From Actinotignum sanguinis (lineage in GTDB: Bacteria > Actinomycetota > Actinomycetes > Actinomycetales > Actinomycetaceae): a stretch of DNA of 64,000 nt. Where the stretch lies: contig NZ_QDIE01000001.1 of assembly GCF_003957255.1 (NCBI RefSeq), positions 83,396 to 147,395 of the forward strand. Reading direction: 5' to 3'. The notes beneath the pieces are model-generated. The model searched no databases. It was not told where the DNA came from and saw only the letters and a list, made by a program, of their open reading frames with translations. Below, in pieces: positions 28,206 through 36,313 of the stretch (position 1 is the first letter of the stretch; every line of letters starts with the position of its first letter). A program made the position numbers and the translations under genes.

Positions 28206-29099
28206 TTAGGAAATTTCAGCGCGTCCGAAAAGCACCGGAAGTACTCCGCGCACCAGCGAAGCTAAATCGGTGCGGATGGAGGTAGGCCGGTAGATGATGC
28301 CATCTGCCGCACCCATCCCCAGCCAGGACTCGGTGGTATCCGCAACATCGTAGACCGTTCCCACCACGTGAGCGCTGCGGGTGAAATCCGGACCGCCCAG
28401 GGCCTGCACCAGGAAGAGGCGTTCGCGAGCAGCGGTGCGGGTAGCCGAAATAATGACGGTCATGTCGAGGAGGACCTGCAGGTCGGTATCGTATTCTTCT
28501 GCCGCCGTACGCAAAGCGAAACGGGCTTCGCGGGCGCGGTGCGCATCGGGCGCGGAGAGGCGCATCATCGGGGAAATACCGCAGATTGCCCGCAGATTCA
28601 GATTCGGGACATCTTCAGCGCGCACGTGCGGCATGAGGCGTACCCCGGCCGCAATAGCATTTTCCACGTCGCCGCGCAGGGCCGCAAGGTCGGTAGCCGG
28701 GGTGATCGGAAGACTCACCAGAGCCGGGGTATCGCTGGTGTCCTGCTGGGTTCTGGCCACCGCTTCCCGTAAAGCCTGGGCTGTGGCGGGTACTTCTACC
28801 GCGATATCACCGCGGGCACGTGGACCTAGGCGGCTTGCCGTTTCCATCGCGGAGGCGACGCGGGCACCGGGAAGTACGAATTCCCCGGAAAACTGGACGA
28901 AATCAAGTCCGCCTTTCCAGGCCGCATCCGCGCAGGAGGCCAGGTGCGCAATGGAAGCCCCGTGGGCTGGGCGCGCAGCTGCGCCGTCGCCGCAAAGATT
29001 CTCCCCGCCGCCGAGCGCCGAGAGATCGACTCCTAAAAATGTTTCTCTTAAAACTTCCTCATTCGTGGTGGTGCACAGGGTGGTCAATTGGATGGTCAT
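28206..29099 (-). CDS. Short, degenerate luciferase-like monooxygenase homologue
   Basis: 297 aa. Similarity to FMN-dependent LLM enzymes of the NtaA/SnaA type is seen at both ends: ASCADAAWKGGLDFVQFSGEF near residue 52 (family: AExxxxDFVFxAD) and a C-terminal VGTVYDVADTTESWLGMGAADGI followed by RTDLASLVRGVLPVL (family: GxxxxVAdxLxxwxxxGAaDGFxl). The middle of the barrel is shorter than in typical 350-450 residue members, so activity is doubtful. The ATG at 29099 has only a weak ribosome binding site. With trx it splits proB from proA. Confidence 0.6.
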   Translation of the reverse strand: MTIQLTTLCTTTNEEVLRETFLGVDLSALGGGENLCGDGAAARPAHGASIAHLASCADAAWKGGLDFVQFSGEFVLPGARVASAMETASRLGPRARGDIAVEVPATAQALREAVARTQQDTSDTPALVSLPITPATDLAALRGDVENAIAAGVRLMPHVRAEDVPNLNLRAICGISPMMRLSAPDAHRAREARFALRTAAEEYDTDLQVLLDMTVIISATRTAARERLFLVQALGGPDFTRSAHVVGTVYDVADTTESWLGMGAADGIIYRPTSIRTDLASLVRGVLPVLFGRAEIS

Positions 29100-29674
29100 T
29101 AGTACTCACTATCGGGACGAAGACGGGCAGAGGGGGCACTGGCAGGCGCAAGGAGGCGCGCGCTCATAAAGTGGTGATGCCAGCGGCGCCAATGCGCCAT
29201 GGTAATTCGATAGTCCGCGCACATGCTGGAGGTGAGGCCCTGGAGCGTGACAAACTGCGACATCGAATTCTCCGTTCTTCGTCGGCTCGGGTATTCCGAG
29301 CGATTGCGAGCGTGCTATATAAGCACTTGCGATAACGCTAGATCTTTATTGTCCAATAGGCAAGACAAACACGAGGGTTTTTTGCGCATGTCACTATTCA
29401 TTTATCGTGATTACTATTCGATCAAGGTGGTGTAATGCTTCGCTAAACTCTCGAGTGGCAGCGCTACAACCTGGGCGAATAAAAATACCACCCTGCACAG
29501 CTAGTGCAAAATTATGCACGTTTCCCGTAGTTACAGGTCCGTAAAGTAAGACGTAACACAGATTTGTGCACACCGCAGCGCTCCTGTGCGGATGCCATTG
29601 AAGCACGCTCGACCGGCACACACCAAAGGCGGTGCACCCGCACCTGGGACAGGTGATGCCAACGGCGTGACCAG
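29100..29674. other. 575-bp AT-rich gap between proB and the flavoenzyme-like gene
   Basis: No convincing gene is seen. The stretch is clearly more AT-rich than its surroundings. It holds two near-identical 16-mers at its ends (GGTGATGCCAGCGGCG at 29173-29188 and GGTGATGCCAACGGCG at 29652-29667). It also has hairpins GCTCGG-N5-CCGAGC (29285-29301) and GTGCT-ATATA-AGCAC (29312-29326), and a run of T at 29375-29380. Short open frames on both strands have no recognisable products. It may be decayed coding DNA, a mobile-element scar or a non-coding RNA locus. Confidence 0.5.
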
Positions 29675-30790
29675 TTAGGAGCCCAAGAGCACGATGTCAT
29701 TGGCGTGCACCACCGGCTTCTTGCCGCGCGCCCCGGTGCTTCCCACCAGCTCGATCAGTTCTTCCACGCTATAGGCACTCAGACCCCGGGCAATAACTTC
29801 TCCGTGCCCATCACAAAGTTCCACGATATCCCCGGCCGCAAAACGGCCCGAGACCCCGATGACTCCCACCGGGAGCAAAGATGCGTGATTGCTGGTGACC
29901 GCCGCAACGGCGCCGTCGTCCAATGTAACCCGCCCCCGGGCCCGCGCCGCGAATTCCATCCAGCGCCCCCGCGCGGACACATGACGCTTGCTCGGCACAA
30001 ACCAGGTTCCCACATTCTCCCCGGCCACGGCCCGCTGCACATTATCAACGTGGGTGAGAATCACGCCAACGCCACCCGAGGTTGCCAATTCGGCCGCCGC
30101 CACTTTGGTGCGCATCCCCCCGGTTCCGACCACCGAACCCCGCCCGGTAATCCGCAGTCCGGCGAGGTCTTCCTCGCTAGTTACCTCCGCAATGCGGGTG
30201 GCGCCCGCCTCGCTGGGGGGCTTGGTATACAGGCCGTCCACATCCGTGAGCAAAATAAGAGTGCCGGCACCCACAAGGTGGGCGGTCAGCGCGGCCAGCC
30301 GGTCATTATCACCGAAGCGCAATTCGTCAGTGGCAACGGCGTCGTTCTCATTCACAATCGGAACCACCCGCAAACGCAAGAGCGTACGCATCGCCGTAAG
30401 CGCATTGGCGTAGTGGCGCCGGTTCGTGACATCAGAAGCGGTGAGGAGCACCTGGCCCACGCTAATGCCATGCGCTTCAAAGCGTTCCTCGTACGCAGCC
30501 ATGAGGCGGGACTGACCCACCATAGCCGCGGCCTGCTTTTCCCGCAGGGAACGCGGACGGCCCAGCTTGAGCGGCCCGATACCGGCCGCCACCGCGCCGG
30601 AGGATACCAGCACCACATCGACCCCGCGGGCATGCACGTCCGCAATGGTGTTGACAAGAAGATCGAGGGTTTCCTGGTGCAGGGCACCGTCCGGCCCCGT
30701 CAAAGAGGAGGATCCCACTTTAATGACTATTCGACGGGAGTTCTCAAGGCAGTCACGCCGGGTCAGCGAGGTGGATGAGGTACCGGACAC
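29675..30790 (-). CDS. proB: Glutamate 5-kinase
   Basis: 371 aa. This is the first step of proline biosynthesis, phosphorylating glutamate. An amino-acid-kinase domain (RIVIKVGSSSLTG ... VLVSSGAVAAG, NENDAV, FGDNDRLAA, LLTDVDGLYT, GTGGMRTKV) is followed by a C-terminal PUA domain (from about residue 280, ARGRVTLDDGAV). GTG start with a weak GAAAGAG. It lies 45 nt downstream of obgE, probably in the same operon. Confidence 0.97.
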   Translation of the reverse strand: MSGTSSTSLTRRDCLENSRRIVIKVGSSSLTGPDGALHQETLDLLVNTIADVHARGVDVVLVSSGAVAAGIGPLKLGRPRSLREKQAAAMVGQSRLMAAYEERFEAHGISVGQVLLTASDVTNRRHYANALTAMRTLLRLRVVPIVNENDAVATDELRFGDNDRLAALTAHLVGAGTLILLTDVDGLYTKPPSEAGATRIAEVTSEEDLAGLRITGRGSVVGTGGMRTKVAAAELATSGGVGVILTHVDNVQRAVAGENVGTWFVPSKRHVSARGRWMEFAARARGRVTLDDGAVAAVTSNHASLLPVGVIGVSGRFAAGDIVELCDGHGEVIARGLSAYSVEELIELVGSTGARGKKPVVHANDIVLLGS

Positions 30791-30835
30791 GAGTCACTCT
30801 TTCTTATCTGATGGTTCGGGACACCGCAGGATAGT

Positions 30836-32371
30836 TTAGTCCCCTTCCGGGGTCCCTGCCTGCGGATCCGTCCATATGCCGGCCTCCCGTTCGGAGCGCA
30901 ATTCCTGCCGGGCTTTCTCTTTGGCATCCATGCGCTCGTAAAAATCGGCGCGCTTTTCGCGGCGGGTGGGGCGGGAGCGCTCGGCTTCCACCCGGATATC
31001 GCGCCCGCGCGGCCCGTAAATTTCAGCGACGGCGGCAACGGTTGGTTCCCAATCGAAAACGAAACCGGTCTGCGGCGGGCCGATGACCACCATATCGCCC
31101 GGCACCGCACCCAAACGAGCCAGCTCGTCCTCGATGCCCAGCCGGTGAAGCCGCTCCCCCAGGTACCCGACCGCCTCATCATTGGCGAAGTCCGTTTGCC
31201 CCACCCAGCGTTCGGGCTGGCGCCCGCGCACATTCCAGAACTCCTGCATGCCGTCGCGCCGCTTGACGATAGTGAAACGATCATCGCGTTCCCGCGTCAG
31301 ATGCAGCACCGGGCGCACCGGTTCAGCAACCTCGCGATTCGCCTTTTCTTCGCGTACCACCCGGGCCAGGTAGAAGGAGAGCTCACGCAGCCCTTCGTGG
31401 CTGGCGGTGGAGACAGAAAAAACATCGAGGCCGCGGTCGCGCAACTCCGGGGTCACAAATTCGGCAAGTTCCCGCGCATCCGGGACATCAATTTTATTGA
31501 GAATCACCACGCGGGGGCGTTCGGTGAGAGGAAGCTGGCCTTCGGTGGGCGGGATATTGGCCGCGTAGCGGGCCAGTTCGTGTTCGAGGGTATCCAGGTC
31601 CGTGAGCGGATCCCGCCCCGGCTCCAGCGTGGCGCAGTCGATGACGTGCGCAATAACAGCGCAGCGCTCAATATGACGTAAAAATTCCAGCCCGAGCCCG
31701 CGCCCTTCCGAGGCCCCGGGAATGAGGCCGGGAACATCGGCAATGGTGTAGCGCTCCTCGCCAGCGGTCACCACGCCGAGGTTCGGAACAAGAGTGGTGA
31801 ACGGATAATCGGCAATTTTCGGGCGCGCGGCAGACATAGCCGCGATGAGAGAGGATTTCCCGGCGGAAGGGAAGCCCACCAGTGCCACATCAGCCACCGA
31901 TTTCAATTCGAGAACAACATCGAGTTCTTCGCCGGCTTCCCCGAGTAGAGCGAAACCGGGTGCCTTGCGGCGCGGAGAAGCGAGGGCCGCATTTCCGAGT
32001 CCGCCCACTCCCCCGCGTGCTACCTCGAAAGAATCCCCGGGGCTCACGAGATCCGCAAGCACGTCGCCCTCACTATTTTTCACGACCGTCCCCGCCGGAA
32101 CCTTGAGCACCAGATCCGCGCCGTTCTTGCCCCGCTGGTTATCACCGGCTCCGGGCTGGCCGTTTTCCGCACTACGGTGCGGGGTGTGGTGGTAGTCCAT
32201 GAGGGTAGATTCTTGGGAATCCACCTCAAAAATGATGGAACCCCCATGGCCGCCATTGGCGCCGTCGGGCCCCCCAAGAGGCTTGTACTTTTCCCGACGC
32301 ACCGAAACGCATCCATTTCCACCGTTGCCGGCGCGCAAGTGCAAAGTCACCTTATCGACGAACGAGGCCAC
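30836..32371 (-). CDS. obgE: GTPase Obg
   Basis: 511 aa. It is a 50S assembly and stress GTPase. The Gly-rich Obg fold occupies residues 1-158 ([24 protein letters not shown]). The G domain has [11 protein letters not shown] (G1), a TT switch [17 protein letters not shown] (G3) and NKIDVPDA (G4). A C-terminal OCT domain, as in actinobacterial Obg, lies at about 350-430 ([16 protein letters not shown]), followed by a charged tail. GTG start with GGGGAGGG 6 nt upstream. It follows rplU-rpmA in the classic order. Confidence 0.97.
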   Translation of the reverse strand: MASFVDKVTLHLRAGNGGNGCVSVRREKYKPLGGPDGANGGHGGSIIFEVDSQESTLMDYHHTPHRSAENGQPGAGDNQRGKNGADLVLKVPAGTVVKNSEGDVLADLVSPGDSFEVARGGVGGLGNAALASPRRKAPGFALLGEAGEELDVVLELKSVADVALVGFPSAGKSSLIAAMSAARPKIADYPFTTLVPNLGVVTAGEERYTIADVPGLIPGASEGRGLGLEFLRHIERCAVIAHVIDCATLEPGRDPLTDLDTLEHELARYAANIPPTEGQLPLTERPRVVILNKIDVPDARELAEFVTPELRDRGLDVFSVSTASHEGLRELSFYLARVVREEKANREVAEPVRPVLHLTRERDDRFTIVKRRDGMQEFWNVRGRQPERWVGQTDFANDEAVGYLGERLHRLGIEDELARLGAVPGDMVVIGPPQTGFVFDWEPTVAAVAEIYGPRGRDIRVEAERSRPTRREKRADFYERMDAKEKARQELRSEREAGIWTDPQAGTPEGD

Positions 32372-32484
32372 GTATGCCCTCCCCTTTTTCTGTAGTGCTG
32401 ACGCGTCACCGCGGCTGCTTAACCGCCGCGAGTAGATGGACGTCTGCGTAGCCGGTACTCGCGCACCGAACCCGCGTTAACGAA

Positions 32485-32517
32485 TGACGGGGTGGAGGTT
32501 CAATCCCCCACCCCTCA
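32485..32517 (-). terminator. Hairpin downstream of rpmA
   Basis: GGGGTGG (32489-32495) pairs with CCACCCC (32508-32514), extended by TGA/TCA beyond one mismatch. It lies about 35 nt after the rpmA stop, between rpmA and obgE, so it could attenuate read-through into obgE rather than end all transcription. Confidence 0.5.
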
Positions 32518-32551
32518 TCATAGGTGCGTGCGGCGCTCGGGCCGCTCCGCC

Positions 32552-32806
32552 TTAAGCCTGGGTCACGACGTCGACAACCTTGCGGTCGCGACGGGTACCG
32601 AACTGGACCGTTCCGGCTGCGGTAGCGAACAGGGTATCATCCTTGCCGCGCCCGACGTTATTACCCGGATGAAACTTCGTGCCACGCTGGCGAACGAGAA
32701 TTTCACCGGCGGATACTACCTGACCGCCGTACCGCTTCACCCCGAGGCGCTGGGCATTGGAGTCGCGCCCGTTGCGCGAGGAAGAGGCGCCCTTCTTATG
32801 TGCCAT
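32552..32806 (-). CDS. rpmA: 50S ribosomal protein L27
   Basis: 84 aa. The N-terminus [21 protein letters not shown] and [15 protein letters not shown] are diagnostic. L27 reaches the peptidyl-transferase centre. The ATG has AAGGTAG upstream. It lies 48 nt after rplU. There is no cleavable N-terminal extension of the kind found in some Firmicutes. Confidence 0.97.
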   Translation of the reverse strand: MAHKKGASSSRNGRDSNAQRLGVKRYGGQVVSAGEILVRQRGTKFHPGNNVGRGKDDTLFATAAGTVQFGTRRDRKVVDVVTQA

Positions 32807-32854
32807 CTGTCTACCTTCTTACTATCTCAAAACTAGCTGCTGACGCGGCAGATC

Positions 32855-33160
32855 CTATTGGATGCCGGTGACCTTGAGGCGGGTCAGGGGCTGACGATGC
32901 CCCTGGCGCTTCCGGTAACCCGTCTTGTTCTTGAACTTGATGATGGAGATCTTCGGTCCCTTTTCATCGCGCACAATTTCCGCGGTAACCTTCGCCGAAA
33001 TGCCATCGGCAGCCGTGGTGATCTTATCCCCGTCAACGAGCATGATGGGTTCGAGTTCGACGGTATCGCCGACTTCACCTTCCATCCTGTCAACAACCAC
33101 GACGGTTCCGACAGAAACCTTTTCCTGACGGCCCCCGGCCTTGACGATCGCGTACACCAC
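32855..33160 (-). CDS. rplU: 50S ribosomal protein L21
   Basis: 101 aa. [18 protein letters not shown] at the start and [16 protein letters not shown] [18 protein letters not shown] near the end identify L21. GTG start with AGGAG 6 nt upstream. About 190 nt of leader separate it from rne. That stretch holds no gene; I see no recognised leader motif, though autoregulation there would not be surprising. Confidence 0.97.
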   Translation of the reverse strand: MVYAIVKAGGRQEKVSVGTVVVVDRMEGEVGDTVELEPIMLVDGDKITTAADGISAKVTAEIVRDEKGPKISIIKFKNKTGYRKRQGHRQPLTRLKVTGIQ

Positions 33161-33350
33161 GTTTGCTCCTGTTGATTACGGCTACTTTTCGCGCTGGACA
33201 GCGCACTTAAACGACTGAGTGCCTAAGCACCGACCATCTACTTTACTGCGTCGACCCGCTTTCTTACAAGTGAGACAGCGCATGAGACCGGCCGTGTCGC
33301 TATGGGATGCGCCACGTACCTCCCGGTTGTAGCGCTGTGCCCGCTCCGAA

Positions 33351-35816
33351 CTACCCTTGGAAATTGGCCGGGAAACTCAGAACCCCCGCCCCGTTTCCGG
33401 TGGAAATGGGACCCGATGAGACCACGGCGCGCCGCTTGGTGCCCCCGCGGGTTCCGTTAGCTGCCTCACGCGATCCGGTATGGATAGCGGACGACGGCGA
33501 CACCGTCTTTGCGTGGGAACTAGCAGAAACGGCCGTGTGCGTCGGGCTCACCACGCCGGAGGAAACCACCATGCCAGTCTTCCGCGCGGTGCCTGTGCCC
33601 GCGGTGCTACTTCCGGTACGTACGGTGCCCGTGGCTGCGGCCGCGGCGCGTTCCTGCCCCGCGGTAGTGCCCTTCGTGTCCTTCGTTCCGGTGCCCGAAG
33701 TATCCGCGGCCGCCGGTGCGGTTCGCGAGCTACGCCGCCGCCGGGTAGCCGGCTTTTCCGACTTCTCCTGCTTATCAGCCTTCGCGGATTTCGCGGATTT
33801 CGCGGGCTTGTCCAGTTTTTCAGATTTCGCCGGTTTCGCAGTTTCCGCGGACTTCTCAACCGTTTCCGGCTTCGGAGCCTCTGAATCCTGGGGCTTATCT
33901 TTATCCTGGCCATCCTTCTGCTGGGAGTCGGCATGGCCCGCAGCGGCGATGGAATTCATCATTTGAACAGCCGCCTCGCGCTGCGGTGCCGAAGCCTCCC
34001 GCCGATTCTTACGCTTGCGGGGCGCGTGGGATTCTTCGTTTTCCTCTACCGGGTGGTCGTGAATGATGTAGCCGCGCCCTTCGCAGGCTTCACAGACGGT
34101 CGAGAAGGCCTCCACGAGTCCCTGCCCCACACGCTTACGGGTCATCTGCACCAGACCGAGGGAGGTTACTTCCGCCACCTGGTGGCGGGTGCGATCCCGC
34201 CCCAAGCACTCGATAAGCCGGCGCAGCACAAGGTCACGGTTGGATTCCAGGACCATATCGATAAAATCGATAACCACGATCCCGCCGATATCGCGCAGCC
34301 GCAATTGCCGCACGATTTCTTCGGCCGCTTCCAGATTATTACGGGTCACCGTTTCTTCGAGCGAGCCGCCCGATCCGGTGAATTTCCCGGTATTGACGTC
34401 CACCACCGTCATGGCTTCGGTACGGTCAATAACGAGAGTTCCCCCCGAGGGTAGCCACACCTTGCGATCGAAAGCCTTGGCGAGCTGTTCTTCCACGCGG
34501 TAGGCCTCGAAGATATCGCGCGAATCATCCCAGCGGCTCACCCGGTCCATGAGTTCGGGAGATAGTTCTTCCACGTAAGTGGAGATCGTCTCCCAGGCAT
34601 CATCACCCTGCACGCGCAGAGAGTCGAAATCTTCGTTAAAGATATCGCGCACCACTCGTACAGCCAGTTCCGGTTCGCTCTTGAGGACCTGCGGTGCAGT
34701 TTTCGCGACCTTGGCCTTGCGCTGGATTTCCTTCCAGCTCTTGGTCAGGCGCTCCACGTCATTTTTAAGTTGCTCCGCGGTAGCACCTTCAGCTGCGGTG
34801 CGCACAATAACCCCATGATCTTCCGGCACAATTTCTTTGAGAAGCTTCTTGAGGCGCGAGCGTTCCGAATCGGGAAGCTTACGCGAAATGCCGGTCATAT
34901 CCCCGCCGGGAACAAGGACCAGGTGGCGCCCGGCGAGGGTGACCTGGCTGGTGAGCCGCGCACCCTTATGGCCAATGGGATCCTTGGTGACCTGCACCAG
35001 CACCGTATCCCCGGACTTGAGCGCCTGCTCAATCCGGCGGTTCTTTCCCGTAACCCCGGCGGCCTTCCAATCCACTTCCCCGGCGTACAGGACCGCGTTG
35101 CGCCCCTTACCGATATCCACAAAAGCGGCTTCCATCGAGGGCAGCACATTTTGCACCCGCCCTAGGTACACATTGCCGACCATGGAAATCTGAGTATGGC
35201 GCGCCACGTAGTGTTCCACGAGCACATCATCTTCGAGCACCGCGATCTGGTTGAGACCGTCACGTTCGCGCACGATCATGTCGCGCTTCACCGACTCGCG
35301 CCGAGCCAGGTATTCCACTTCCGTAATGGAGCCGCGCCGGCGCGCCGATCCCTCGCGATTCTCGCGACGCCGAGCCCGCTTGGCAGCCAAGCGAGTGGAG
35401 CCCTTGGGCGCTGCCACTTCATCGTCGGACGAAAGGCTACGACGCCGCCTCCGGGTGGGCGCTACCGAAGTTTCATCCGTTCCCGCGTGGTCGCTTTCTT
35501 CAGAGGCGGCGTCGTCGTTCTGGGAACCTCGCGGCGCGCGAGCGGAAGAATCATGCTCGCCGCGTTCGCGCCGCCGGGTGCGCCGGGAGGAACTATCGCC
35601 AGAATCGGAATCTGCGCCGCTGGAGGAATCGTCATCAACGAGGTAGGTGACCCGGATAGCATTGGCGGCGTCGGGTTCCTGGAAGAGTGGAATATCCGTA
35701 TTAATACGGAAGCGTGGAATTTCCACCGCCTCTTCTTCGGGTACCGGAATGAAAAATGGACTCGCCGCAGCCGCACTCACGGTGCCGTGCTCCGACGCGG
35801 TGGCTTCTTTCGCCAT
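33351..35816 (-). CDS. rne: Ribonuclease E/G family endoribonuclease
   Basis: 821 aa. This is the main RNA-decay endonuclease. A charged, disordered N-terminal extension of about 200 residues (Arg/Asp/Ser-rich) comes first. The S1 domain follows (VEHYVARHTQISMVGNVYLG), then the DNase I-like catalytic domain with both metal-binding Asp motifs (TVVDVNTGKFTG and GIVVIDFIDM), then a zinc-link CxxC (TVCEACEGRGY). The final 200 residues are Lys/Ala- and Thr/Gly-rich low complexity (KPAKSAKSAKADKQEKSEK). This layout, with the catalytic domain central, is typical of actinobacterial RNase E. The ATG at 35816 has GGGAAG upstream. It leads the rplU-rpmA-obgE cluster. Confidence 0.95.
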   Translation of the reverse strand: MAKEATASEHGTVSAAAASPFFIPVPEEEAVEIPRFRINTDIPLFQEPDAANAIRVTYLVDDDSSSGADSDSGDSSSRRTRRRERGEHDSSARAPRGSQNDDAASEESDHAGTDETSVAPTRRRRRSLSSDDEVAAPKGSTRLAAKRARRRENREGSARRRGSITEVEYLARRESVKRDMIVRERDGLNQIAVLEDDVLVEHYVARHTQISMVGNVYLGRVQNVLPSMEAAFVDIGKGRNAVLYAGEVDWKAAGVTGKNRRIEQALKSGDTVLVQVTKDPIGHKGARLTSQVTLAGRHLVLVPGGDMTGISRKLPDSERSRLKKLLKEIVPEDHGVIVRTAAEGATAEQLKNDVERLTKSWKEIQRKAKVAKTAPQVLKSEPELAVRVVRDIFNEDFDSLRVQGDDAWETISTYVEELSPELMDRVSRWDDSRDIFEAYRVEEQLAKAFDRKVWLPSGGTLVIDRTEAMTVVDVNTGKFTGSGGSLEETVTRNNLEAAEEIVRQLRLRDIGGIVVIDFIDMVLESNRDLVLRRLIECLGRDRTRHQVAEVTSLGLVQMTRKRVGQGLVEAFSTVCEACEGRGYIIHDHPVEENEESHAPRKRKNRREASAPQREAAVQMMNSIAAAGHADSQQKDGQDKDKPQDSEAPKPETVEKSAETAKPAKSEKLDKPAKSAKSAKADKQEKSEKPATRRRRSSRTAPAAADTSGTGTKDTKGTTAGQERAAAAATGTVRTGSSTAGTGTARKTGMVVSSGVVSPTHTAVSASSHAKTVSPSSAIHTGSREAANGTRGGTKRRAVVSSGPISTGNGAGVLSFPANFQG

Positions 35817-36100
35817 TCGTCTACACTTCCCGACAGGCGCGCACCCCGTATCCCGTGCGGACCTATCACCATTGCGGCCGACGCCGCGCAAGCATATTCA
35901 CGTTCGAGGGCATATCCGGCGCTCATCATCTGCCGGCCAGGTTCTTCACAGCCTCGAACCACCGGGGCGATACGGTAGCGCCCGGTACACTGATACCGAT
36001 TCTACATGAGGAGTACTGGACTGGCGCTGGGAGGTTCCCGAAATCTCCGCAACGCCTCCCACCTGCTAGGGCCTGCAATCACCACCACACAGACCCGTCC

Positions 36101-36114
36101 GGGACTTTCGTCCC
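36101..36114. promoter_or_regulatory. DevR/DosR-type box 1 upstream of cydA
   Basis: GGGACTTTCGTCCC matches the core of the mycobacterial DevR (DosR) consensus GGGACTWWAGTCCC at 13 of 14 positions. It lies 199 bp before the cydA GTG. A DevR-like regulator gene 8 kb away (44401) retains the DNA-contacting recognition-helix residues, so binding is plausible. This is inference from sequence match. Confidence 0.7.
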
Positions 36115-36141
36115 TATTTTTTGAGAGGTGTCGCTAACCTG

Positions 36142-36157
36142 TGTGCCAGATGGCACA
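36142..36157. promoter_or_regulatory. 16-bp palindrome TGTGCC-N4-GGCACA upstream of cydA
   Basis: A perfect 6+6 inverted repeat with a 4-nt centre. The outer TGTG and CACA separated by 8 nt match the frame of Rex operators (TGTGAAcgcgTTCACA) and of CRP/FNR-type sites. Streptomyces Rex is known to repress cydABCD, so a redox-sensing role is reasonable. The inner CC/GG differ from the Rex consensus AA/TT. No rex gene is in the window. Confidence 0.5.
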
Positions 36158-36169
36158 TGAGCGCCGGGC

Positions 36170-36183
36170 CGGACAAAAGTCCC
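36170..36183. promoter_or_regulatory. DevR/DosR-type box 2 upstream of cydA
   Basis: CGGACAAAAGTCCC matches GGGACTWWAGTCCC at 12 of 14 positions. Its centre is 69 bp from that of box 1, so the two sites are about six to seven helical turns apart. It lies 130 bp before the cydA start. Confidence 0.6.
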
Positions 36184-36313
36184 TCGTGTTCGATACCTCT
36201 TATTGCCGCGCGGGTGAGTAGGATCGAGGGTGAAAAATTTGATCGCGCTGCTACGGGACCACCGCGGCGATCCACGCGCGATCACACGTGTTACACATCG
36301 GAAAGGTGAAAAG

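Larger units (their letters stand above)
35817..36313. other. 497-bp divergent regulatory region between rne and cydA
   Basis: No gene is recognised. The cydA-proximal half carries two DevR-type boxes (36101-36114 and 36170-36183) with a TGTG-N8-CACA palindrome between them (36142-36157). A further ACACGTGT palindrome lies close to the cydA start. The rne-proximal half shows nothing distinctive. Confidence 0.7.

Noticed and set aside
29394..29700. Small minus-strand open frames upstream of proB's end
   Set aside because: Two overlapping frames of 60-75 codons with odd composition (Cys, Trp and His rich) and no start signal; more likely decayed or non-coding DNA.
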